NCBI GenBank assembly: GCA_000467715.1
Contig: AJFK01000021.1
Span: 186,001 to 250,000, forward strand
Length of the DNA: 64,000 bases
From: Hysterium pulicare CBS 123377
Taxonomy: Eukaryota; Ascomycota; Dothideomycetes; Hysteriales; Hysteriaceae
Direction: 5' to 3'
Shown here in pieces: positions 24,340 to 34,386 of the stretch (position 1 is its first letter; each line of letters opens with the position of its first letter). The translations under genes were made by a program, and so were the position numbers. The notes below the pieces were generated by a model that saw only the letters and a list, made by a program, of their open reading frames with translations, made no database searches and was not told the DNA's origin.

Positions 24340-25089
24340 TCAAATACCATACCGACCGGGCTCCTTCCATACAGTGTATCGGATACAATCTTGATTGATA
24401 CGTCCTCCTACTGTCAACTCATCGTCAACAATCGGGCCTAATCCCTTGAGTTAGTAGAGTTCAAGATCAAGCATCCTAATATAAGCTGAGAAAGGCCACC
24501 AAAGGACGTTAGACTCACAGGCGCTATAAATGCCCTCAAAAACCATTTCGCAGTTTGTAGTTTGTTTATTTCCATACCCTTCCAAAGTGTATCTAGTAAC
24601 GTAGTAAGGGCTATTGCACTTGCCCGGCACTGGACCCGAATCCACCCACGCCATCTCAACGAGGATCTTCCGCTCGGGCTGATATTGATCGTGGGCAAAG
24701 AAGGATTGGATGCTGTTTGGCCCTGTAGATTCTAGGACGGCTTTTGTTGCAAGCATTTGCTCGCACAGACCGTGGAACCCGTCATACGCTGAGCTTCTGT
24801 TCATCAATTGCGCATCCCCGTTCAAGATAGGATTGCCGCCGCATGCGAGACCTGGGGTGTTGTCTTGCTCGGAGGAATATTGGGGAGATCTTTCGACGGG
24901 GTTCAAACGCGCGACTTCTCCCACGGCGCTCATGAAAGTAAGGAGAACAGCAATGACGAAGACTGCAACCACTGTAGTAGTGATTTTAGTAGGGAAAGAC
25001 CTGGGACGTTGATCGTGATAGCCATGATCGAGGAGATTATGTCGTTCGGCGAAGCGTTGGGTTTCGGCGTCGTCGGAGAGAGGTGACAT
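24340..25089 (-). CDS. Small Cys protein with membrane anchor, tandem paralogue A, 222 aa
   Basis: Two exons, 25089-24519 and 24437-24340 (81-nt intron, donor GTGAGT, acceptor TTAG). The intron splits a Cys codon after its first base. A 35-residue hydrophilic N-terminus is followed by one membrane segment (ITTTVVAVFVIAVLLTFMSAV), giving a signal anchor. The outside domain starts with LACGGNPIL and ends with NCEMVFEGIYSAC and INQDCIRYTVWKEPG. The same frame of conserved residues (CGGN, C-x-x-x-F, INQDC/LNQDC, W-x-EP) occurs in the next gene at 25877-26536, with an identical 98-nt last exon, so the two are duplicates. The family is unknown to me; it looks like a small extracellular fungal protein. 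Confidence 0.82.
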
Positions 25090-25876
25090 GATCAGCGGTG
25101 TATGGGTCTTGTATTGGCTGGAGATAATTGGATCGTTGGGAGTGCTGATGATGCTTGCAAGTATGTAGAAAGAAGTGCAGGCTTAGTGCTGGTTGAGGTA
25201 GGATGTTCGAGGGAAGATGATGGAGTGAAAGTTAGTGAAGAGGAAGAGGAGTAGGAGTGGAATGTGGTTTATGAACTCCAGGTCTGAGTCAAGGTTGGAG
25301 AGGAATCATGCTGTGGAGTCGACAAGGTGTGAGTTTATGTATCTAAATGGACGTATGGATATTGATGACTGTGCATTTGCACAGGGAGAGTTATTACTCA
25401 TTGTGTTCGGAGGATGGATCTGCATCTACCAACGTCTTTCATGCCTGCCTACAAAGATGATTTGGACTCTGGAAAAGACTTGAAAGCAAGTTGACGTTCT
25501 TGGGGATAGATAGAAGTAGTTTCTGGAAACAAATCTATCTGGATATGAATGGTCATGAGAGTCCGTGGACCGTAATGCGACGAATGATGACACCCACTAC
25601 GTTGTCCTGCAAGAGAAAAAAGGACCGGGAACGAAGAGCTAGATAGCACGATGGCACGTGGTATATTCATAGAAACGGACGTGTCGTTATTCGGTATAAT
25701 GAACAAACCCAACTATTGCACCTGTTTAAAGAAGATGAGAGAAAAACGGCGCCAATCTGGAATTTAGAATAGTTGCAAAAAGAGATCAAAAAAAGATTGC
25801 TAGAAACCCAGACGAGAAAACAAAAATAAAGAAAGGAGTTGGAGGTTATCCCCGGAGAAACGTTTCAACATCATGA
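25090..25876. other. Intergenic region between the tandem paralogues
   Basis: About 790 bases, AG-rich near 25190-25260. Probably the promoter of paralogue A. No supported gene. Confidence 0.5.
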
Positions 25877-26536
25877 TTAGGGCTCACGCCAAGCAGTCCA
25901 TTGAAGACAGTCCTGGTTGAGCTGTCCGCCGCTATTCTTGATATTAATTCCAATTTCATAGTCTGTAAAGTTACCTGTCCGAAAGTCTCAGCGACATTGC
26001 TAAGCTATGACAAACAAATGATCGGAGGAAGAAAGCTTACAGTTACGGTACATATCTCTAAATGTTTGTCCACAGCTCCTAGCCATTCTGACCGTATCAT
26101 TGAAATGGTAGTCCTGACAAGTAGTACCCGGGTTTTGGTTCCACGTATCGCCTCCCCACTTTACTTCAAATTTCATGGTATGAGCTTCGAGTCCGCAATT
26201 GGGGGCATTGGCCGGAACGTTGACATCAAGAGAGAACATGTTATTGTTGCTTGGATCGGGTAGAACAGTGTTGTTGGTGAATAAGGACTCGCAGAATTTC
26301 TGGGTTCCCTGGTCGTATTGGAAGTTGCACATGATGCGTTTGGATGGATCGAGAGCTTGATTGCCACCACATGTAATATTCCCTGGGAACTGAGGGGGAG
26401 GACTGAGACGTTTATCTATATTCGAAGATAGAACATTAGAGGGCGCCGCGAAGACAGCTAGGGAGTGAGCGAAAACTAGGAGAGTGACAGTGGCGGCCAT
26501 AGGGGCGAAGGTAAATAGGGTGTGTCCTCGAGGCAT
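25877..26536 (-). CDS. Small secreted Cys protein, tandem paralogue B, 197 aa
   Basis: Two exons, 26536-26041 and 25974-25877 (66-nt intron, donor GTAAGC, acceptor ACAG, phase 1 inside a Cys codon as in paralogue A). The signal peptide is about residues 8-31 (MAATVTLLVFAHSLAVFAAP). The mature protein has ITCGGNQALDPS, FCESLFTNN, CGLEAHTMKFEVKWG and the C-terminal block RDMYRNC, then QLNQDCLQWTAWREP. The ATG at 26536 is chosen because it places the signal peptide at the start; an in-frame ATG at 26638 would add 34 residues. Compared with A it has a cleavable signal instead of an anchor. N-glycosylation sequons (NIT, NNT, NDT) support secretion. Function unknown. Confidence 0.82.
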
Positions 26537-27529
26537 GCTGGGTACGTGGACTGTCGTACTCTGGAAAGAAGAAATTGGTAGGATATCGATCAAGTGCATG
26601 TTCAGTATTCGAGGACAGACAACGGTTTTATACACCAATCATCTTTCTACCGAGCACTTGACACTTTGGAAAAGTTAGTTCTATAGCTGGCTGGTGAATT
26701 CTGTCCGCAATTAAAGCCACGTGACCTGAAAGTCGTGGCACAGGTCCAGTTTCGAGCATCCTCTCAAGTGGCGTAGGGATGAGGAAGGGAAGAAGGATGT
26801 CGTCCTACTGCCTGTGATTTAGAGAAATCGGGGGTCTCAGCTTTGGTGGCTGAATTAGACAGATCGACTCAAGTCCAAGTTGCCGTAATTTTCAAGTTCG
26901 GTATCGGTCTCCAAAGGCCAAGTTACGCCGCAAATGTATTCAGTAGTCAACGGCGGAGTGCAGACTGATCCTTCGGCTGGCCGTACAATGGGCGTGGTGA
27001 ATCGTTGGAGTTTGCGCTGCGCGTCAACTTCGCAACGACTCTTCTGGATCGGTGCATACATAGTTGAGCGTAGTATCATGATTCTAGAGGAGAATTTAGC
27101 CCTCAGCAAATATCAAAATTATTGTCCGTAAAGACTTGTGTTGTTGAGTGCGTTGGAAAAGAGAAGCTAGAATCTAAGGGATTATCGTATTGTGACTTCC
27201 GCTATGGCCGCCAGCCCGTTAGCGATGCAAAATTTTGCAGAGACAAGCAGAATTGTGTGGAGAAATGGTTGACGGTATATCCCCCAAACCCAAGATCATC
27301 CAGACAGGTCGAGATGATCAGAACACGCAGCTGATTATGAACACTCAAGGCGCCCGGCTTTCAAAGAATAAGGAAAGTTGCGCAATGGGTTGTTGCAAAA
27401 CTATAAAGGTGAAGGTTTGTAGATGCAGTCAATCCTACGAACATAGTGTCAGAAAAGGACGGTTATGACATGTGTGGTTGATAGAGGTGGAGTATCCAGT
27501 AATGGGGCATTATACTCTTATCCGCTCTA
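26537..27529. other. Intergenic region, one uncalled ORF
   Basis: About 1 kb between paralogue B and the GDSL gene. A minus-strand ORF at 26855-27109 (84 codons from a TTG; Cys- and Pro-containing, with SVCTPPLTTEYICGVTWP) could be an exon of a small gene but has no clear start, donor or partner exon. Plus-strand ORFs at 27122-27468 are equally unsupported. Confidence 0.4.
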
Positions 27530-29722
27530 TCAACAGAGAGGCCACGCCTTAGGTATATCCCATATCTTATTCAACTTAATAGAAGTGCACTTATCAGGTC
27601 CACTACCCTGCGGGCAATATGACTGCGTCAAACCTTTTTGACTCTTCCACCCACATGAGCAACTCCCCGCGTTAACGTCCGTTGCGCCAGAAGGAAGAGC
27701 GCTTTGAATTGCGGTTGGCGTGACGTAGTCGGTACACGTGAAGTCGGAAAGAGGGTCAGGGACAGCTTGGACAGTATCTGGGTCTGGCGGGTGATCTCTA
27801 TTGTAAACGGACATGCTATAGACGAGACACTTGTCCGTCAAGTTCCCACCGAATTTCAGGTCCATTGCCGTCGGACCCGTGTCGCAGCCATTGAGTATTG
27901 TCAGTAAGGCCTTGGTACTCTAGGTCAGCCTTGGTTTGCATGAACTGTTAACGTAGTATAATGCTTACATGGGTACATTGGTCTTTCTGTACATTGATAG
28001 ATCCAGCGCATCCTTCCTTAAACTTCGCCTGCAGAACTACGAGGCTACCTGGATTCTTGTTTCCACCGCCGTATAGCTCGGGATATTTGACGGTGGGAGT
28101 GATTGGGTGTGCCGTGCAAAAAGCTGCCACAGAAGTGCAGAATAGTGCAATTATGTATTGCCCATTTGGTTGGTCAACATGTGGTTTGTCAGAGGTACCG
28201 CCAGCGCAAGATAGCGTGGGCTCTGGAGTCTTGGTCGGCTGAATCGAGCAGGCTGTTGGCTTATCTGGTTGGAAAAGTTGAGAGGGAGGATCTAGTGATA
28301 AAGCTTTGGACCTGTCCCGGGTAACATAGAATAGTACTAGTTGCGACATCAAGCCGTGAAGGTATGGCCGTGGGTGAAAGATGCGTTTGTAGATGTCAGG
28401 GACGAATGAAGAGATGGTGTCCTGAATAGAACCTGCAGCCTCCGCTTCATGAAAGTTTGCGGCATCTGCTGGATTCCCAGGCACGGCCGCAAGAGCCCAA
28501 TCGGAATGTTCTTTCATGGATTGTTCGTACATTGACGCAATTTCGCCTTCAAATGTACCGTTTCCGAGCTCGTCAGCAGATCTTTTCAAGTCCGAATTCG
28601 ACCATTCATCATCCGCGTCATCATCAGTTCCAGGGAGATAGAATAGCAGGCCTGGCCGATTTGGCGCCGGCTCTTGAATTCCGGGCTCGCAGTATCGGCC
28701 TTGTAATAGTCGAACGTAGGGGTCAATATCGACGAAGACTACTTTCTCTTTATGATTCTTGTCTATGACTTCTTTGATCTTGTTGTTGACCCGCATGGCG
28801 AGATCGTTCATCTGTCGTCGATTATTCTTGGTCAAATTGAGTGGCTTAACTCCTGGCAGGTCTTGTTTCCAGACCATCCTATCGAAGGGTCAGGTAATCA
28901 CGTACTTATGGGACTTCGGTTTGGAGAGAGTGTTTCGCAACTCAGCAGTAACAAATCCCCGAAATGGACTCACCAACTAACGTTATCGCATTGGTCCGTC
29001 ACGTTGTTCCAGAATTGGGCATATCCAGTCTGATAGATCTTTCCGTCATCCGTCAATTTCTTCTCTGCATCAGTGAGTAAACCATCGATCCATCCAAATA
29101 AGTCATTGTCGATTGCATCTGACGTCTTGTCTATGACCTTTTGGCAATCCGGTACAAGGGCCGCCGACGGCGAAATTTGGAAGACACAGGCATTGAGAAG
29201 TTCACTGAGGTAAACGTCGTTGCCTCCAGCAGAAACCGTAATCAACTGCTGGGACTTATCCGCAAGTTTTGGCACTTGATCAGCTCTGACCTGAACGGAA
29301 GTCCAACCTGAGCAGGCTAGAAATTGGAAGTCTCTGTCGCCATCCCCGAACTGCTCGGCCTGATTCATTAAGTATGGATATGAATTGTCCCATCTCGAGC
29401 ATAGCCAATCATCTCGGTTGGAGGCTATGCTTCCCAAGTGTTTCCCCGCTCCAATTCCGGCAGCCTGCATGAGAAAGATATTAGCATGGATCAATGATGG
29501 TCATTTGGTCTCGCAGGGAAGTAATACGTATGAATCGCCTAACGCCGCCCACGTTTTTATGTCGGAGAGGTCCTCAGGATCCTTTTCATTGTCGTCTCGT
29601 ATATTTAATAGGGATCCAAAATCGTTCCAGGCGGGCATAGATTGTGTGAACGGAATGGCTTGAACGAGTCGAGAATATACCAGAAGAACAGAGAGTAACT
29701 GGAAGATGGGACACCGTGCCAT
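27530..29722 (-). CDS. Secreted GDSL/SGNH-hydrolase lipase-like protein, 658 aa
   Basis: Four exons: 29722-29528, 29464-28974, 28878-27969 and 27910-27530, all junctions in phase. A signal peptide covers residues 1-22 (PIFQLLSVLLVYSRLVQAIP). Block I with the nucleophile Ser is WAALGDSYAAGIGAGK (about 58-73), spanning the first intron. Block III is SAGGND (about 144-148). The catalytic Asp/His pair is plausibly in DIYKRIFHPRPYLHGL near 390-403. The SGNH part resembles the fungal secreted GDSL esterases with an IASNRDDWLCSRWDNSYPYL block. After about residue 410 comes a Cys-containing tail of roughly 240 residues (SCAGGTSDKP; CTDYVTP; SCSCGW) without known fold. Probably an extracellular esterase acting on lipids, wall or plant polymer acyl groups; the substrate is not predictable. 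Confidence 0.88.
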
Positions 29723-30591
29723 GCTTAAGGCAGGTATGTCAAGGAGTACGTAACGAAGAAAAGTATTTAGAGTTACGTGCTCACCGCACTACACTGAAAT
29801 ATCTCGCCTTATGTGTCTCGTTAATAACACTCTGTGTCACATACGTATCCATACGGAGCTAGATGACACGCATGAGGGGGTGGATGGCAATAAGGGCACT
29901 ATGATCCATCAAGTTCTTAACGTAGTGACATCCAGAAAGTTATCCTACCACTTACCGACAAATAAGCTGAATGGCGTGGCACAGGTTGGTAGTCGACCAT
30001 GCATTTCAGCGCCGTAATCAAGGCGGATTGACTTTGTTATTCAGGATCGTTGCAACAAGAGTTGGGGTTTAAGCTTCGAGAGTCATAATTGAACGAATGA
30101 ACAAAGAACAAGTTACCGCTAATGTTGTGTTTCGAGCCTTTCTAGATGAGCAAGTAATCGCCTCATACGTGTCAGAATCTTATTTATGTGGCATAGCGTG
30201 AACAGAGTTGTGATCTTCTGCCGACGGTGATAGTTAAACTGTTTGCGTAGTTGTCATTCCAGAGAGTGGCAAAACGAAATGCAGCAATAAGACCTAAATT
30301 GCTGGAAGGATAGAAGAAGAGTTTGGTATTTTGCGCTTAAAATAAGATGTCATTCACAAGTGTTGTGGACTGGTAGACGAGGAAAGCTGTGGTCCGAAGG
30401 AAGATGTACGCCGCAAATGTGTCCATATCCTCTTGAAAGAAGCGCGTACGTGCCGCATCAGCCTCAATAACTACTGCGACCAACGAGGCATGATGCTCAA
30501 TCGAACGGTGAGTTTTGGATTCGACTATCCTGTCAATTGGGAATTGCTAAGATGTGTTCTTAGTACCTGTCTTAGAAAATGACTTTATATG
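29723..30591. other. Intergenic region
   Basis: Divergent promoter region of the GDSL gene and the next secreted-protein gene. Short ORF at 29811-30017 only; nothing recognised. Confidence 0.5.
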
Positions 30592-30599
30592 TATAAAAG
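30592..30599 (+). promoter_or_regulatory. TATA box (TATAAAAG)
   Basis: TATAAAAG lies 130 bases upstream of the ATG at 30729, a usual distance for a fungal core promoter with a short leader. Confidence 0.6.
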
Positions 30600-30728
30600 G
30601 GGATACCTGCTGTATGTGTGCTCTGTTTATGCCACTACGTGGACCTTCTCTTGGTTATAGCTCCATGCGTCTCTTTGATTTGGCATACGTCTTTCCGTTT
30701 CCCATCATCGATGGCGTATAAATCCAAT

Positions 30729-31661
30729 ATGAGGCTCGAAGCCATGAGCATCTTATCCGTCCTCCTCTTCTGCATAGTCGCAATCTCATACTGTGATCCA
30801 TCACCTGTTCCCCGCCTCGGCATTGCCAAAACGCTGTTCAAGAAAGGTGTCGGAGATTATCACGGATGGGGTTTCTTCGGTGCAGTTGTTACATACGAAG
30901 ACGACGTTCAGAAGTTGTTCCCTGACGACGAACAGCTTGCCGGGCTCGCCTTACAAGCTTACGAGGAAGCGATGAGCGCTCAAAACGATGGTCGAAAGAC
31001 AATAAGTATAAACGCAATGGCGGCGCTATTCATTGGAAAACAGATATACTTTGCTAGTCCTCTGCAGAGTTGGGGAGGGGCGCCAGATTTCTTTTACCAA
31101 GTCCTACCCGGAGACGCGGAGTTAGTGAAACAGTTGGCTGCTTGTCAGCTAGAGCTAGAACTGTCTGATAAATTGAAGGGGAAAAAGTTGAGAAACAAAC
31201 ACACAAATGGAAAGTGCGGAGAGCTGGTTGCTATGCAAATGTGGCATCGCCAGAATATTGGGACAAAGTGGCCAACTGACGGAGGGGCAAAGGTCGCGGT
31301 CTGGTTTCGAGAGGATGGTGGTCATACTATCCTACCATGTGGAAAGGATGGCAGAAAGGTATTACCTTACCAGTGGGGTTGCTATGATTTTTATAAGGCG
31401 AACGGCATCGACATGGGTCATAGGGATATCTACCGGGATAGCGTGAAATGGAGCGATAAAGAACCGAAGGAGAGCAAGACCGTTGACACATTACTGTGCG
31501 AGACCTTTGAACTCATGGATACATCCGCGGAACATGAAGCAGAACCTCAGGTGGCAGGGCCGGCAGGAGGGCCTGTTGAGGAAAACGACGAATTCGATGG
31601 AGAAAATTGGGACGAGATATTCGGGGAGCTTGATGAGGCGGGCAATCAAATGATCAGATAA
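30729..31661 (+). CDS. Secreted protein with a possible deaminase-like fold, 310 aa
   Basis: Single exon. The ATG at 30729 is chosen because it places a signal peptide at residues 1-22 (MSILSVLLFCIVAISYC); in-frame upstream ATGs give a worse N-terminus. The protein has an alpha/beta pattern and a central block NKHTNGKCGELVAMQMWH (Cys163-Gly-Glu165), a beta strand KVAVWFRE, then ILPCGKDG (Pro203-Cys204) and QWGCYDFYKANGI (Cys218). A C/H-x-E helix followed by a strand and P-C...C is the layout of zinc-dependent deaminase-fold domains, including some fungal secreted ones; the match is by eye and the C-C spacing (14) is longer than the usual two. The last 60 residues are acidic (EENDEFDGENWDEIF). 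Function is not established. Confidence 0.68.
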   Translation: MRLEAMSILSVLLFCIVAISYCDPSPVPRLGIAKTLFKKGVGDYHGWGFFGAVVTYEDDVQKLFPDDEQLAGLALQAYEEAMSAQNDGRKTISINAMAALFIGKQIYFASPLQSWGGAPDFFYQVLPGDAELVKQLAACQLELELSDKLKGKKLRNKHTNGKCGELVAMQMWHRQNIGTKWPTDGGAKVAVWFREDGGHTILPCGKDGRKVLPYQWGCYDFYKANGIDMGHRDIYRDSVKWSDKEPKESKTVDTLLCETFELMDTSAEHEAEPQVAGPAGGPVEENDEFDGENWDEIFGELDEAGNQMIR

Positions 31662-31949
31662 GGCGACCTTACATATTTTCTCTTTTACAATATGAGAATT
31701 GCAGGGAAGCGTTAGTAGGATGAGATGAAATAAAATGAAACCTTGGAGACGACCTCAACTTTGTCCTTCCATTGAGGTGCCTGAGCTCGAAGTAATGGCT
31801 ACTAACAGAATGACATAAATGCAGTCAAACTTTGGGTTCAAATGCGTTGAGGCCTCCGCCAGTCACGCGTTAAAAAGTTTGAAGAAGAAGGATTTGATAG
31901 ACCTTTACCTGAGCACCCGCTAACTAGCAGTATCCATGCGGTATCAAAA

Positions 31950-33410
31950 TCACACATTATCAATCCGATCCCACGGTTCTTGTTCCAACATAACGGCGCA
32001 ACTCACCCCCTGTCCATGGCATAGGTTCACTAAACCGTGTGCACTAGCAGAATAAGGCCAGCCAAGCTGAGATGCAAGACATTTAAAACTTATGTCACTA
32101 AGCCTTGGGAAGTATCGGGAACGGTGACGCAGAAGTCCACGCACGAATTCCAATCTTCTGGCTTCTGTCCATTCGAACGACTCGATTTCGTTGGTGTCAT
32201 CCCTCAAGCAAAGCGACTCGAGTTTCTCGGGAAGTAGGAATTCATAGGCAACGTCCACGTTTGCGTACCACCCCAATAGCACTACCCATGGTATTTCGAG
32301 CGAAGAAAGTTGATGCATGTTTTTCAGGTTGCCAAGTTTTCCCGCAATTCCCCATTCGCCGTCCTCGATTCTGTTTTGTCCACTTTCGATGTCCATAGCG
32401 GTAGCTCGCGTAAATCGTAATTTGATCGTAAGCGTTTCAAGGCTGCCTGCAACATGGTTCAGCGCTCGAGAAAGCCAGCCACATGTCAGGAAATCTCGAT
32501 ATCCATAGTTGGGGGGCTGTGGATTAACGAGGCAGTCGAAGTGATACGTGAATTTCTTGAGGTTCGGTGTTGTAGATAGCATCTGTTCCAGGGTTCGCTC
32601 CTTGGCCATCGTTTGGCGTAAAAACAGACTGGTTAGTGCGGTAGCACATGGCCGAGTAGGTGGCCATGCGAATAGAATGGGTTCCGGTACTATAGTGTTG
32701 ATCGTTTCTAGTTGAGGCAGATAGAGTAGAGGCCGAAGGATGTCGAGGTCTGCATGAAAATTCTGAGCCCAAGATGATACATCTGAACAAAAACTGACAG
32801 ATTTGAGGCATCGTAAGAGCATGAAGTTGCCCGGGCTGTGTATTGTCCCGTGTCTAAGGATTGCTGGAATGAATCTCGAATGATTGAGAAAAGCATAACC
32901 AAGATTTAGACTTCGTATCCTGCAAAGCTGTGATATTAGAAGAGCGACAATAACGTCAACGCTACCATCCTTTAATGCATCGAGCCATGTGGAAGGTGGC
33001 GGGTAATAAATCTCGGAGACGATCTGTTTCGCTAGCTTAAGATCGGAAGTCGAATATTCCGGTTGATTGGGAGATTTCCAGACAGTACGAGCGTCGTAGA
33101 CAGGATATTTTGGCCCACCGGAGGTAGATACAGTAGACCAGGGAAGAATGCCGCCGCCTTGAAGTTTGAAAGTCCGAACATGTAATGCCAGGTTCGGGTT
33201 GTTAAGGAAAGTTCGGAGAAGCAGGTAGAATGGGGGGCTTGTCTGGAAATCGTGCCAGTACCAATCGACATTCTGATAAAGCAGTGGTTCCAAATATCTC
33301 TGAAAAGTTTTGCAAACTCTGCTTAAAGCAGAAATAGTTGAGGTTGAACAGAGCTCTAGAATGGGTCGAAGAAGCTCGCCAGGCAAGTCTATGAGTCCAG
33401 ATGCAGGCAT
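31950..33410 (-). CDS. F-box protein with leucine-rich C-terminal region, 486 aa
   Basis: Single exon from ATG 33410; the frame stays open upstream but lacks protein character there. The F-box is residues 5-45 (LIDLPGELLRPILELCST, STISALSRVCKTFQRYLEPLLYQ), the module that binds Skp1 in SCF ubiquitin ligases. The remainder has spaced LxxLxL segments (LRCLKSVSFCSD, LPQLETINTIV, LTSLFLRQTM, LETLTIKLRF, LSSLEIPWVV, LESLCLRDD) suggesting irregular leucine-rich repeats for substrate choice. Such F-box genes are numerous and fast-evolving in fungi; the target is unknown. Confidence 0.87.
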   Translation of the reverse strand: MPASGLIDLPGELLRPILELCSTSTISALSRVCKTFQRYLEPLLYQNVDWYWHDFQTSPPFYLLLRTFLNNPNLALHVRTFKLQGGGILPWSTVSTSGGPKYPVYDARTVWKSPNQPEYSTSDLKLAKQIVSEIYYPPPSTWLDALKDGSVDVIVALLISQLCRIRSLNLGYAFLNHSRFIPAILRHGTIHSPGNFMLLRCLKSVSFCSDVSSWAQNFHADLDILRPLLYLPQLETINTIVPEPILFAWPPTRPCATALTSLFLRQTMAKERTLEQMLSTTPNLKKFTYHFDCLVNPQPPNYGYRDFLTCGWLSRALNHVAGSLETLTIKLRFTRATAMDIESGQNRIEDGEWGIAGKLGNLKNMHQLSSLEIPWVVLLGWYANVDVAYEFLLPEKLESLCLRDDTNEIESFEWTEARRLEFVRGLLRHRSRYFPRLSDISFKCLASQLGWPYSASAHGLVNLCHGQGVSCAVMLEQEPWDRIDNV

Positions 33411-33807
33411 GATTACGTCCAGGTCATGGACAGCATGTGGGACCACAGTTGAGTAAAGTATTATCTGAAGTGAAACGAAAGCGGTACTTACAAGCGGCCT
33501 TGGATGCGGCGTAGTCGCGGAGAAATGGAGGTTGTGCTTCGAATACTGACATAAGCCATATTTGCTAACAAACAGAGCAAACTTACCAAGCCATGACCTG
33601 CAGGCGCGGCGGAGGACGTATGATAGCGCCTCAGAGCTCTCTCCATTCTCCTGCTTCTCCAGCCGCATTTGAATTTTGGACGATAACTGCTCATGGAGAT
33701 ACGGCAGCTGCTAACATTGGAAGTAGGCCTTGCCGCGCGGTGGTCCGTGGTCCGCTGTCCGTAAGATACACTTTACTTCACCATTCACTGCGCTATCCGC
33801 ACCTGCA
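33411..33807. other. Divergent intergenic region
   Basis: About 400 bases between the F-box gene start and the next open plus-strand frame. The minus frame of the F-box ORF and a plus-strand ORF (33593-33865) extend in, but without support. Confidence 0.45.
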
Positions 33808-34386
33808 ATGGCCGCCGACAACCTCTACAATGCAGAAGGAAGCAGACCCAGCCCTACCGAGTTGACTTCTACTCGTCAAAACTCTAACATGATGGCAGGA
33901 TCTAACGAAAAAGAAGAACCCCCCCACAGTCGGCCTGTAGATAGGAACAAAGCCGAACTTCCTCAGGACGCAGAACAAAGTCCAATTGCGCCCTCTCCCT
34001 TGCTACTCCTGCCTACCGATGCGATCCACCTCGTAACTCCTACGCCTCTAACACCTTTCGCTGTCGAGTTCTATCCGGAGTCAATACTATCAAAGATATC
34101 CTCGAAAACACATGAGAACACTATCTACTCTTCGGACAGCCTTACGTCGCTAGAATCCCCGGACATAGACAACCCTGCAGGACTCCGAAAATCGAATATT
34201 CAGTGGAATGAGAGTAGTGGATCCTCAGATGAAGTTTTTCTTGACTACAAGGTATCCTTTTCGCCTGGATCAGAAGCATACGATGATAGCCATCCTAATC
34301 AAATCCAGACTACTCTACCGGCACAGAATCAGCAACGACACCAGAGAGACTCCTCGAGGAAGCGAAGGTGGAAAAATAAAAATTTA
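33808..34386 (+). other. In-frame upstream open frame of PAN3 (193 codons)
   Basis: From the ATG at 33808 the frame stays open for 193 codons directly into the PAN3 start at 34387 with no stop. The sequence is Ser/Pro/Glu-rich with protein-like segments (LVTPTPLTPFAVEFYPESI, IYSSDSLTSLESPDID, EVFLDYKVSFSPGSE). It could be an N-terminal extension of PAN3 (total 862 aa), a 5' exon of another transcript, or an upstream ORF. Known fungal PAN3 proteins as I recall them begin near the RRGVSSPRPKGR block, so the extension is listed separately. Confidence 0.45.
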
